A stretch of DNA of 64,000 nt from positions 35,513,795 to 35,577,794 of the forward strand of contig NC_092670.1 in assembly GCF_964355755.1 (NCBI RefSeq), given 5' to 3'. Under the pieces are notes generated by a model that did not search any database, was not told the origin of the DNA, and was given only the letters and a program-made list of their open reading frames with translations. Below are positions 22,752 to 34,579 of the stretch, piece after piece. Within the stretch, counting starts at the first letter, position 1. The number at the start of each line of letters is the position of its first letter. The DNA comes from Antedon mediterranea (taxonomy: Eukaryota; Echinodermata; Crinoidea; Comatulida; Antedonidae). A program made the position numbers and the translations under genes.

Positions 22752-22960
22752 TCATCACAGATTTCATCGTCTTCGCTGTTCGTATATTAATATTCCTCTT
22801 ATTAAAATAGTCCAATACACAAATAGCCGATTTGCCTTTAAGACCACATCGGTGTAGTTCGAGTTCACACGTCGTCGTCGCCGAGCAACGTTTTTATCGT
22901 TCGAGTTGTTTCGGACACACACTTCGTCAACTTTGTGGAATCAAATACAAGGCTAACGTG

Positions 22961-25900
22961 TCATATTCGTTGGCATCGCATGTGATCGTAGTCAGTCCAA
23001 AATCGCCATGCAAATTCTTCCCTATAAAAAAGATAATAAGAGTGAAATAATATGTAGGAAAGCAGAAAAAAATATCATAAAAAACGATGCATTAAGTTTG
23101 TTAGGGAGCATATAGAAGGCATATGAAATAACCCAACTCTTAAACTTGGTTCCCACTAGCATCCAACGCCAGGACGCAAGCGAATTGACCAATCAAAGCG
23201 ATGGATCATTCGGACCGTTCCTTGTGATTGGTCAATTCGCTTGCGTTGCGGCTTACGTCCTTGTGTTGCGTTATAGTGGGAACCAAGCTTTAGTATGTAC
23301 TGTAGGCGTATGCACTTGAATACGTAAACGCGGACTACTGGATACTCCCCATACAGGGGGTGAAGGTGAGGGTTTTATTGCAATCTAGTAGGCCTAATAC
23401 TAATAGAGATTTCAGTCAACTCACTCTCTTAGTGGACGTGTTATCCTGCAGACATGACCGTCCTCACAGGGACAGATACTATCTATCGTATAATCTACAC
23501 CTCCTTGTGGTACAAAACACTTTGTGTTCACTTTCAACTTCATTTTGCAGATTGATTCGCCGTGCTGTTTGGCACAGCACATATTGCTTCCACAGTCTTT
23601 ATCATTCTTGCACCTTGCCCCTGAAACACACGAAAACAATTAGGAATAAGTTTCAATCTAAAAAATAAAAACATTGCGGATCGGAAAATACGTCTACATC
23701 TTCTTGCACCTATTTATGTTTGCAAAAATAACTATGAAAAAACAGGTCACGAATATTAAACGTCATAAAAATATGAATAACTATATACAATTATTATGTC
23801 TTTCTATAACATTAAATGAATTTAAAGTTGGCCTTGTTAGCTGTACATGCTTACATCTTCTGTTATAGACATAGACATAGACAATTTTAAAATACGATAG
23901 TGTGTCTTTTAATGTTCTGTTCTGTATGAGTGAATGTATATGGTTAGTATCCAAACAGAACCAACAGATTAGTATTTGTGCTTTTTGTAAATGTGTGTAA
24001 AGATCTGTCTACACTATCAAACTAGTTTGACAAAAAAAAGTGTGATGTGGCCAAGTATGGTAGTGATATACCCAAATATGGTAGTGATATGACATCATCA
24101 TGTCCATGGGCACATCACATATTTTTGTCAAGTTTGATAGTGTAGACAGAGCTTTAGATGTTATACGGCCGGCTTTTTTGTGCGCATACTCATCATTTAC
24201 ATTAAATAAAATCATAGGCCGTGAGCCTTGGGAATAATGTCGACTCCAACATAGGCCGTGAGCCTTGGGAATAATGTCGACTCCAACATAGGCCGTGAGC
24301 CTTGGGAATAATGTCGACTCCAACATAGGCCGTGAGCCTTGGGAATAATGTCGACTCCAACATAGGCCGTGAGCCTTGGGAATAATGTCGACTCCAACAT
24401 AGGCCGTGAGCCTTGGGAATAATGTCGACTCCAACATAGGCCGTGAGCCTTGGGAATAATGTCGACATCATCGCAGCTTGATTGTAAAAAGAATAGCAGC
24501 TTGCATCTGCTAAAGGCACCTTTGGAATGTTCGATCAAATCAGATGTCGTATTAAATAATAAAACAATGGCACATAATGTGGACAATGAGGATTTTACCA
24601 AGATTCGAGGAATCTTACTCTTCCTAGATTTATCATTGAAATTAAAGAAATTAACTTAACAATTAACAATAATTAAAGCAATCTTAATATAGGCCTACTT
24701 TATACAATTTGAATTTATTTTAATATCTTGCAATATCACAGCAATATTTCGTTGTTTTCTCATCTCACCCGACATGATTATAAACTAGATATAGGCCTAC
24801 TATGGACATGTACATTTGTTGTGTAGCGGTATTATTAAACTACTGTAAGTTCGAAATGACATATAGGCCTAGAAGAGTGGTGTTTTCACCTATCAATTGC
24901 AAAAACAACGTATTATTTTTGTGAAAGAATCGGACAGTCTTGCAAACAACAATTACCTAAATATGACACGACACATTTAAAAAGCCATTCCTTTCTGAAG
25001 AGTTGTAATGAAATTCGTTCTGTATGATTAACGATTGTAGATAAATACTCAAAGATAGAAAGACATGGTTTTAATGGTGATTTATTGTACCAGGCTGACT
25101 GGTCTCATAACTCACAATACAATTTCGATGGTTTAACCTTGCTTTTATTATACTAGCCTTTTAAAGTCGAGGAGTAAATCTGACAGAAATGTATGAGATC
25201 GGCTTTAAATTAGACGTCAATCAAAGTGATTGGCGGGGAGGAATGCCTGAGCCAGTTTGAGGTCTTGTCAGAGTTGTGTGTGATCCAACGAATAGATTAA
25301 ATAGCAAAATACATTTCTTTTTTTTTAAATCTTTAATTTAAATATAGATATTTTAGCTCTAAAGGAATATCTTTGCTTTTGAGTAAATATTAAGTGTTTG
25401 TTCCGTAGTGTAATAGGTTTTGGCAACATTTTCTAACTTGATCTGTGGTAATATAGGCAGACAATAATATCATTTTAATACCGGTATTACCCCTGGCAAG
25501 CTATCCAATTTCTTTACAAAATAATCTATCTGCATAATGCTCAATCATAATAGAGCGATACAGTAACATTTATAAAGGTTACTATCTTCTTTTTCCTCTA
25601 TATTATTTAGTTTATCCTTTGCTATTATTTTAATATATTTTGGTAACGTTTTACTTGAATCTAGCCCTATATTTACAATTCAGTCTGAATGGAGTGTTCT
25701 AAATTAGTAATACATAGAGTAGTTTCTTGTTCTTAATGCACAATGGAACAGTCTTAATAGGCCTACAACATAATATCGATCGAATGCTACCGGTTTGAAT
25801 CCGTTTTAATTACAATTGTCCTAAACTTCCTAACTAATTCTCCATCTAAAATTAAAGGATTGAAATCATGTCACGTGATCTCAGACTCATTCAATTACCA

Positions 25901-28900
25901 AAACTTATTTTATGCCAATCGTGGTAGAAAATATAGACGTATTTATAAACTCGTTAACTTATTTTGATTCCATTAATGGTTTGGGGTAATTAGTGTTGAC
26001 AGTTTTGTCTGATGAGACAAAAGGTCTTTACACGCGACACGCGCAATCCAAATCAACGTACCAACACCTAAACGGGTGACTGGCTTGACTACCACCTATA
26101 TTAAGGGTAGACCTGGATGAAAAACTGTCTTTTGTCTGACCGGAAATAAGAAGAAAAGCATGGTATTTTTTAAAGTATTGGTGGTCTAATGGTACCAAAC
26201 CGTAAGGCGCCTATTTTAAAACACCTGAATTTCACGTGTCTTCTGCTGCGCCATCTTAAAAACCCGTTAAAACACATTATAACTTTACTATAATTAATCA
26301 CGGTATATATAACATAATCATCATCGTATAATATTTATACCGTACTAATTCTTTCTTGTTTAGATTTATATAGTTCAGAATAATTAGGTAAAACCGGTTA
26401 GAATGTAGGCCCTATTGAAATGCTTGGCAAGCAAGTCCCATTACATACAATAGAAACTGGGTATCATGGACAATATTGATAATAGCGCATTCTCTAGGAA
26501 TTACGTTTGAGGTTAAAAGCTTTAGCTGTGTCTAGGCCTAGATGCAAACAACAACAACAACATAAGAAATAATGGTGATGCTACAGTAATCTGGTATTGC
26601 CACCTGTGATTTGTGTGCTGTTGGGGTGCTGTTTTCAAAGTTTTCTTTGGTAAATCTATAGAAACTTTACATGGCTATTTAGTTCTGTAGAGGAGGCTTG
26701 AAGTTTGAATAGACGAGACTTAGAATAGTGTCTCGCTTAGCACACGATGCTTTTCAGCTACCCTACTGTGTAATTAGGCTTGTCGTATTGTAGGTTTAAT
26801 GGTCAAAACAGACAGTTGTACTCGTGATTGATTGCGACCACACAGTTATATAGCAAGATGACGAGTGACAGCTAGCCATTCTTTACTACGCGGGGCCATC
26901 GGGTTGGAATTCGTCAGAAATATAACTCATCTTTTCACGTGTCATTTGCAGTTATAATAACTATTCATATTATTAATATAAGATGGTTCTTAATTAACCA
27001 CAAATTATTATTACAGATAATATAAATCGAAATATAGATGTTTAGTTTGATTAGCAATTATTGCTAAACAAAATTGTGAAATGAATTTTTTTCAATTAGC
27101 CATACTGTACTAAAATCATATAATGGTGGTCTCTCACTCAGTAATTTTGCGAATAACATTTTCTAAAATTATTACTAACGTTAATCGTTTACGAATAATG
27201 ATGATTATTTTTGTTGGAATCTTGTACGATAATTTAGAGTATTTTCAACAGTCAAAATACATGCATCATGCAAACTTTTGTAAACAATTCCACGCATGCG
27301 CAGTCTCTCTTCTCTTGATTTTTTTCGTTGCCAATGTTCGCGATATAATCATGTGAAATTAAGAAACATAACGGCTTTTTTTCCAAAATGTTTCTGTTTA
27401 AAAAGTGTATGGTTTAAAACATTGCGCCGACCGGCCTAAGCGCTTATACGTGTTATCGTTAAAAACAATTATGGTAGGGCCCAAGCCTGTCAGTCCTAAT
27501 GCGATGAACAATTGTGAACGTTTTAAATTATTGCTCTTAAACATCACTCAACACAAACACTATTATTTGTTGATGTGTCTGGTAATGGATAGTTTGTCAC
27601 GTGTATCTTTATCCAGTCTTATGATTTACAATCCGGGACATTAAAGACCCTAGATATTGCGACGTTATGCCACATAGATTTATGTTCCATCGATGACCAA
27701 AGAACACTGAAACATACAAATCATTATCTTTAATTTCTAGAATGATTGATGAGAACATTGGTTGTGATGATAGAAAGATAATAAGCTTATGTGTATTGCA
27801 TATCCCGTATGCAGTAGCTGTTCAAAATCAATAGTCTTCAGAAAATTGATTTACAATTTTGAATTGGAAAAATAATGCTTACCAACTGTTCCAGGTTTGA
27901 TTGTTTTCTGACATTTTCCAAAACGACAGTCCAGACCTTTTCGACAGTGACTATCTCGTCGGCAGAGGGCGTTTTCTAGCTTGTGATCGAGACAGTTACC
28001 ATAATGTTGATCACAGAATTTTCCGCGTCCGCACGCTTTATCGCTTCTGCAAGGAGCCTGGGAAAAATAAAACAAATTGGTTAATATTACCTCCATGATT
28101 AAGTTAAATAAATTAATTGTTTTTAATAAATCAATATTTATAATTGGTAGCAGATTGGTTCTAAAGTTACACATTGATATAATGTAAGGCCTATGATGAA
28201 ATTCCGATGCAAGAAAAACAATGCGTCTATCCTCATAACATAAATTGTTCATCAAGTTTCATTATTTTGTATAGTGACGAGTGTTCTTCCGTTTAAGAGG
28301 ACAAGCATTGTAAATTTAGAAGACGTCAGCTGTTTCTACAGTTGGGCTACGTGGGTGTTGATTCCAAATCAAATTAAAACAAAGAAATATCTAGGCCTAA
28401 TTGAATATATTTGGCACATTATGAATCATTTATCATTTTTGAAAAAGGCAGGTTCAACCAATATCGAACGTACTCGTATTATTAGCAATCTATACTCAAC
28501 AACAGTGGGCCTATGTACACTTTTATAACTTTGAATGCTGTTAGTGTTGCTTCAATAAACAAAATAGGCATAAATAAAAATATAGGCTATTATACTGTTT
28601 ATTATGTATGTATGTATTTTTTATTATCTTTTAATAAATCGAGGTTGGTTGTTTTATTCAAATCCATCATTCATTAGGCCAATTATTAACATACACAAAT
28701 GTAGTAGGCCTAATTGTTGTTTAATTAATCAAAATGAAGCATTAGAAAACGATATGGTAACATCACTAGTACTAGCTAGTATGCCTCCCTCCTATGCAAG
28801 GTTAATAAAACATTTTGCAATGATAAAAAATCACATAACATAACCTAGATGATTTATATACAAGGGTGTTATAAGCTGCTCTATGTAGAGATTTATCCGT

Positions 28901-29770
28901 ATGACGAGTGATATCTACTTTGAACATTATGCTGCACGAGTTTTCTCATTGCACTCGGAACAAGCGTTCAGTTTTCAATTCATTTATTTACTGTAAAGCC
29001 CAACATTATTTTTCGTGGCCCTAAATTTTCGCGATTTTACATTTCCAACTATTTCGCGGCCTTTTATTTTCGAGATTTGAGTTTCTTGTCGTCTTAATTT
29101 GGCGAACCAAAAGTCTGGAGCCTAAAGATTCAATGAAGCCCTACTTACAAGCCACAAGTTAAATTTCATTAGTATGACTTTTTTTCTTATTATTTCTAAA
29201 GAGTTTACTTTTATTCTTTAACAAGTATTATTAGCCTCAGTATAGGGCCTAATCAATTTCTTATCATTCATTAAAATCGAGTAAAATATTACGTCATCGT
29301 AGTAGGCCTACCTAACGAGAAGTGTTACGGTACTTACACCTACAGATATCGAAATTAAAATGAGAAAATTATCTGCAACCTTTTTAGATAATTCATAATA
29401 TTTTGTAATAATTATATTGTCTAGAATAGATAACGCTACAGTTAATTTTTTTGTTATGTTCTCGTTTGACACAATGTGAATAGTGTTCAATGGTGGGAAA
29501 ATATTGGAATTAAACAATTAATTAGGATTGCTACACGTATGTACAACAAACAAAATTCTGCCTTACCTGAGCATGCAAAGTCGAGTTGACGTCAGTGGAT
29601 ACATTTCGTTTCTTTATGTTCAGATTCCTCGGATGGCTAATAGCCTCGTCCGATTGTTGATCCTGATTCGGGTAAGGTAAACTCCACATCCATGGAAAAA
29701 TGACAGCAGCAGACTCTTGCACTAAAACCGTGAATGAAATGACGACGAAAAAGCCTTGCAACGCATACAT
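22961..29770 (-). CDS. DKK3-like: Dickkopf-family secreted protein, DKK3-like (complete, 4 exons)
   Basis: Exons: 29770-29567, 28057-27883, 23620-23425, 23021-22961. Junction phases 0, 1 and 2 join cleanly to give 211 residues. Exon 1 encodes a signal peptide (MYALQGFFVVISFTVLVQES) and an N-terminal region with NVST and NST glycosylation sites. Exon 2 encodes the first cysteine-rich domain (CRSDKACGRGKFCDQ...LCRRDSHC...CRFGKC). Exon 3 starts the colipase-like second domain (CKNDKDCGSNMCCA...CPCEDGHVC). The short exon 4 supplies its tenth cysteine (HMRCQRI). Dickkopfs are secreted regulators; DKK1/2/4 bind the Wnt co-receptor LRP5/6, whereas DKK3 function is less clear. The CPC motif and the LCRRDSHC spacing look more like DKK3 (CPC; LCTRDSECC) than DKK1 (CYC). 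The first domain has only eight cysteines, against the usual ten. Intron 2 (4.3 kb) is full of repeats. Confidence 0.88.
23141..23292. mobile_element. MITE, TTGGTTCCCACTA family (~152 bp)
   Basis: The left end TAAACTTGGTTCCCACTAGC and right end TATAGTGGGAACCAAGCTTT form inverted repeats. The interior contains GCGAATTGACCAATCA and its inverted partner TGATTGGTCAATTCGC. It lies in dickkopf intron 3. Related copies lie at 39487-39833, with a degraded one near 38012-38053. Confidence 0.85.
24000..24154. mobile_element. MITE, TAAAGCTCTGTC family, copy 3
   Basis: The left end AAGATCTGTCTACACTATCA and right end TGATAGTGTAGACAGAGCTT are inverted repeats flanked by TA on both sides (23998-23999 and 24155-24156). 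It lies in dickkopf intron 2. Confidence 0.9.
24214..24466 (+). repeat. 37-bp minisatellite, 7 identical copies
   Basis: The unit is ATAGGCCGTGAGCCTTGGGA followed by ATAATGTCGACTCCAAC. Starts are at 24214, 24251 and so on to 24436, and the seventh copy is cut short. All copies look identical. Long minus-strand open frames here are by-products of the array. Confidence 0.97.
24660..27880 (-). other. Dickkopf intron 2, remaining part
   Basis: No exon, tandem repeat or recognisable transposon end was seen apart from the short TAGGCCTA motifs common throughout the window. Open frames at 27123-27356 and 27405-27644 lack recognisable domains. Confidence 0.4.
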
Positions 29771-30470
29771 TGTGATTGGAAATTTCCAGGTCAGATCCGA
29801 TAAAACGGTTCCTTCGTGTTAATTAAAGAATCGGTTGGTATCAGATATACTGTACTCAGTTAATGAGATAACGAAAGCTCCGTTTCCAAGTGTCTCGTGT
29901 CTGTGAAGATTATGTTTCGAATGACTCTCCAACAATCATGAGATTTCTCCCAGGTCATCAGTGTTGCCAAAAACTGGTGGTAAATGATCAAATCCTTGTA
30001 ATGGGACGTTATTTGACATACGTCCATGGATGGAGATGTCCCACTTCTGATGATTGGCAAGTGTCACTCTTCATCTAGCCTCATGAGCTTTACGTTTCAG
30101 CCAATCAGAGGAGAGTATTAGCTGTCAATCAATAGGATAATCCTCATTTACGCCCAATTGTTGACAGGAGCCATTGACTGGGTGTGGATTCCTGCTGTGT
30201 ATGGTTGTTTTCATTGCTATAACCCTACTGTGATCTTTACACGATTGGGTAAACATTACGAGATCCTTCAGTCTGCCTGACATCTGGATGGTGACAGGAC
30301 GATTCAACTATGTAGTAGGCCTACCACTTGATTATTATAGCTTAACCGAACATCGCCGAACTTAGCCGAACATCGACAGTATAATAAGTAAAAAGTTGAA
30401 GTGTTAATTAAAATAGGAGATCCTATGTATAATTGGGTTTCTTTTCTACATTTTTCTATTAGTAAACTTT
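29771..30470. other. Upstream region of the dickkopf gene
   Basis: This would hold the dickkopf promoter and 5' UTR. I see no clear TATA box. Short overlapping frames at 29860-30307 on both strands have no known domain. Confidence 0.3.
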
Positions 30471-30474
30471 GAAA

Positions 30475-31560
30475 ATACCCTCTAGTAGTAGGCCTATTAA
30501 TAAGTATAGGCCTACTAAATTGATTAGATCAATTATAACTTTGGTTTAATTAACATCTGCAGGTAGATCTATATAGGCATTTTCTCATTAAAATATGAGT
30601 AACATTGTTTATGTGTTTCTTTAAAAAATGAGCCTGATGTTAAGTATGGACCCTCTAGTAGTAGGCCTATTAATAAGTATAGGCCTAAATTGATCCGATC
30701 AGTGATAACCTATCATATATATCTAATAACTTTGGTTTAATTAGCATATACATGTAGGTCTATATAGGTCTATTCTCATTAAAAAATGGGTAGCATTTGT
30801 TAATGTTTTGCTTTAAAAATGAGCCTGATGTTTACTATGGATCCTCTAGTAGTAGCCCTATTAATAAGTATAGGCCTAAATTGATCCGATCAGTGATAAC
30901 CTATTCTCATTAAAAAATGGGTAACATTGTTAATGTTTTGCTTTAAAAATGAGCCTGATGTTTACTATTATGGATCCTCTAGTAGTAGCCCTATTAATAA
31001 GTATAGGCCTAAATTGATCCGATCAGTGATAACCTATCATATATATCTAATAACTTTGGTTTAACTAACATCTGCAGGTAGCTCTATATAGGCATATTCT
31101 CATTAAAATATGAGTAACATTGTTTATGTGTTTCTTTAAAAATGAGCCTGATGTTACTATGGATCCTCTAGTAGTAGGCCTATTAATAAATATAGGCCTA
31201 AATTGACCCGATCAGTGATAACCTATCATATATATCTAATAACTTTGGTTTAATTAGCATATACATGTAGGTCTATATAGGTCTATTCTCATTAAAAAAT
31301 GGGTAACATTTGTTAATGTTTTGCTTTAAAAATGAGCCTGATGTTTACTATATGGATCCTAAGTAGTAGCCCTATTAATGAGTATACGGTAGGCCTAAAT
31401 TGATCCGATCAGTGATAACCTATCATATATATCTAATAACTTTGGTTTAATTAACATCTGGTAGGTCTCTATATATGCCTTTCTCATTAAAACATGGTAA
31501 CATTTGTTAATGTTTTGCTTTAAAAACAAGCCTGATGTTACCATGGACCTAGGATAATCT
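30475..31560 (+). repeat. ~190-bp tandem repeat, about 6 copies
   Basis: Units begin near 30478, 30651, 30842, 30973, 31164 and 31355 with CCTCTAGTAGTAGGCCTATT and continue AATAAGTATAGGCCTAAATT. They contain GATCAGTGATAACCTATCAT and end TTTAAAAATGAGCCTGATGT. The unit at 30842 lacks about 60 bp. Copies differ by small substitutions and indels. Confidence 0.9.
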
Positions 31561-31929
31561 ATTTTATATAGGTCCAAGTTACCTTTTTGGTCTAAAATGG
31601 TCTTTACTTGGAGACGTGAGCCGTTGATACATTCCGATAATATCCATTAAAAAATAATACCCACATTCACATTGGCATGTTGAGACATCTTAATGATGTC
31701 TATACGTTAATTAAGATAGAAGTGTGAACAACTAACATGTCAGGCCTCAACACTAAAACAACTCTGTTCGCCGATTTCGATTGAAATAAGTCATAATTAA
31801 AATAGACTGAATTTTGTTTTTATTATGTCAACATATTTTTTTTTCATACTCATCCAACAGCGAGAGAAAACTCGCTAATAGGACGGATAACTATTTTATA
31901 GTTTATCGTACTTTGAAACTAAGTCTCAT

Positions 31930-32040
31930 TTGAGGTTTATGGAGTGGAGTTGAAATAGTTGTTACTTACAACCCTGGCACTAGGTTAGAATTGGGACTGG
32001 AAGGCAAGCACGTTAACCACCAAGCTACAGCTCTCAAATT
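31930..32040 (-). mobile_element. tRNA-derived SINE head, minus strand
   Basis: The reverse complement reads GAGCTGTAGCTTGGTGGTTA, then ACGTGCTTGCCTTCCAGTC, and further on AGGGTTGTAAGTAAC. It matches 35138-35250 and the head of the SINE at 6905. Confidence 0.6.
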
Positions 32041-32396
32041 TGTCAATAAATTTGATTATTTGTGCCAATCCAAATAACGAATAAAATGAAAATCATTCGC
32101 TCATATTAAAATAGACTGAATTTTTGTTGTTCAACATATTTATCACGTCATTAAATTGGATTATTTTGGGTCAAGACCAAACGACGATATCAAATCTTGT
32201 TTGTTTTTTAATTTATTCATTTTTGTTTGGTTTTCGTTATTCACTATAAACCAAACTTGTTAAGTACTGTATGTTCGGATTGAAGAGAAAATTGCATTAT
32301 ACAACAATCACACGGACATACCTTATTATAGAGGGCGCAAAGCATTATTTAAGTAAAAGTTTATATTCGGTTTTTTAGGTTTTCGCGTATACAGTA

Positions 32397-32531
32397 TTAA
32401 CTTCTGTCTAAACCATTAAACTAGTTTGACAAAAAAAGGTGTGATGTGTATAAATATGGTAGTGATATGACATCATCATGTCCATATATGGGCACATCAC
32501 ATAAGTTTGATAGTCTAGATAGTATGCTTTA
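32397..32531. mobile_element. MITE, TAAAGCTCTGTC family, copy 4
   Basis: It starts TAACTTCTGTCTAAACCATT, contains AAGGTGTGATGTGTATAAAT and GACATCATCATGTCCATA, and ends GATAGTATGCTTTA. It lies 38 bp before copy 5. Confidence 0.75.
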
Positions 32532-32569
32532 CAATATTATTAGTCTTCGGTTTCCATCAGTCTAGCATA

Positions 32570-32798
32570 AAGCCCTGTCTACACTATCATCAAACTTTAT
32601 GTGGCAACAAAACGTGATGTGCCCATGGACATGATGTCATATCACTATCATATCTGGGCATATCACTACCATATTTGGGCATATCACTACCATATTTGGG
32701 CATATCACTACCATATTTTGGCATATCACCACCATATTTGGGCATATCACTACCATATTTGGGCATATCACACTAGTTTGATAGTGTAGACAGAGCTC
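32570..32798. mobile_element. MITE, TAAAGCTCTGTC family, copy 5, with expanded internal minisatellite
   Basis: The ends AAGCCCTGTCTACACTATCA and TTTGATAGTGTAGACAGAGC are flanked by TA (32568-32569 and 32799-32800). The interior holds about six tandem 21-bp units (GGGCATATCACTACCATATT plus T), more than the other copies have. Confidence 0.9.
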
Positions 32799-32800
32799 TA

Positions 32801-34033
32801 GAATGGGGGATTATGGTTTTATTTCCCAAAGAAGATGATTGTTATCTGCAGTTCATTAATATGTAGAGGAATAGGCAGTCATTAGAAGAACTCCTCACAC
32901 AATATAAAGCACTGTTTTTTAAAGCTGTAATATTGAATGAACTGAAATGAAGTAAAATATAATTGAATTTATTTTGTTTTTAATTAAATGTATAATTTGA
33001 TATAACATGATATTACTATTACATAGTACATACTAGGCTTAATTTATAGCTCTAAACGGCATAAAAAACACTGTAAAATAAATAGATTTAACAAGAAAGA
33101 TAGTGATAGTGAGAAATTCGCTAACTAAACTCTTTTTTTTGGTCTTGTTTATCAATTATTGAAAAAGTGTGCATATCATGCAGACAGTGTACAGTACTTA
33201 GTTTAGACGACACAGTGTTTAATTAGGATTTCATAATTATGAATAATTCAATGTTCATTGGATAATAAATGATCACAATTGCATAAAATTTACATAACAA
33301 TACTAATTAATTCATGATTGTTAAAAAATTAAGTGAAAAAACAATATAATACTGTTTGTAAATATACAACCTCCATCATTGGGGAAAAGCAACGCATTAT
33401 TCTTAGACGTATCCACTTATTGTGTCATTGTGTATGACTGGCCAATATTGTACTAAACACAGAACGACCATAATAACGATATTGTAATCATAGTTATAGC
33501 AATAATATACTATAGAATAATAGTATATTTGAATCATTTTTAACCCAGGTTAACTTTAAATTTACAACCAATGCAAACCTCTCTTTACATCTCCTACAAT
33601 TGTTTCTAAGCATCATGCACCCTTTGTACAATAGCACCCACCCAAAGCCTTACATAAAATACTCTTTTAACACTGCTACTAAAAATGGGGCGTTGCATAA
33701 TCCAATACTGTGTAACCCTGGCCATACCCGGAATGTTGAAATGCGGAATTGTAGGCCAGCGTTACAACGTAAACATTTACTGAACCACTCGGGTAAGTGA
33801 TGTGGAATGCATTCAACATCAAGCCAACCTAGGTGTACTTGTGTTCGCAATGTAAACAGTCTTGTGTTAGCTTTACCAATTGGTTATTATCTTCCGTTAC
33901 TATACTTTTTAATTTACATACAATGATTATTGGTTTCGTTTGCTTATATAAAATAAGGTTTTATTTTATTCATTTCAACAAATTAGATTCTTCAAGAGTA
34001 GATTTAGTTTTTATAGGTATATGAGTTTTTGTT
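32801..34033. other. Intergenic, no gene recognised
   Basis: An open frame on the minus strand at 33650-33850 contains LPEWFSKCLRCNAGLQFRI, which has a zinc-ribbon-like CxxC, but I cannot assign it. The rest is AT-rich without features. Confidence 0.3.
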
Positions 34034-34200
34034 TTGATTTGTTTTTATATATTTAGGCAAATTGCCAAGGATAACCATAAGCGAATTCATTCACTCTCCT
34101 TCTTAAAGGTGGCAATCCTGTTCACAAGACAAACATATACACAAGATGCTCTACATAAACAAAGTCTTATTACGGAGTTGAGTTGTAAGACTGTTGTTAC
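34034..34200 (-). mobile_element. SINE body and 3' end, minus strand
   Basis: TATATTTAGGCAAATTGCCA, then AGGATAACCATAAGCGAATT, and the CAAGATGCTCTACATAAACA region are the reverse complement of the SINE parts at 7030-7107 and 7508-7575. Confidence 0.7.
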
Positions 34201-34404
34201 TATGTATAAAAGTAGGAAATATTTTTTAAATTTGACATGGGTTTCATCCGACAATGTATTACAAATCCTGTGTCATTAGAAAGTTACTGAATCTGATGTA
34301 AAAATGAAATTTATGTGGATGTTGTCACAGGTTAGTTTTAGCTTGGCCGTGTAAAGAGAGTAAATTTCATACACTACTAGAACGTACACGTCACAGATGT
34401 GTTT

Positions 34405-34563
34405 TAAACTCTGTCATTGTCAACACTATCAAACTTTATGTAACAAAAACAAGTGATGTTCTCATATATGTCATATCACTATGATATTTAAGTATATAAC
34501 CACCATATTTGGGCACATCACATTTTTTTGGTCAAACTAGTTTGATAGTGTAGACAGAGCTTA
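34405..34563. mobile_element. MITE, TAAAGCTCTGTC family, copy 6, beside the C1GALT1-like stop codon
   Basis: The right end TTTGATAGTGTAGACAGAGC is intact, and the left end is altered (TAAACTCTGTCATTGTCAAC). Its edge is about 17 bp from the last codon of the C1GALT1-like gene, so it forms most of that gene's proximal 3' UTR. Confidence 0.85.
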
Positions 34564-34579
34564 TATAACAATACTGTAT

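Noticed and set aside
24009-24601. Overlapping minus-strand open frames of 105-142 codons with repeated PKAHGLCWSRHY-like motifs
   Set aside because: They are translations of the 37-bp tandem array. The unit is not a multiple of three, so all frames stay open. There is no sign of a real protein.
33650-33850. Minus-strand frame with CLRCNAGLQFR resembling a zinc-binding fragment
   Set aside because: Too short and without a second metal-binding pair. I could not tie it to a transposase or host gene.
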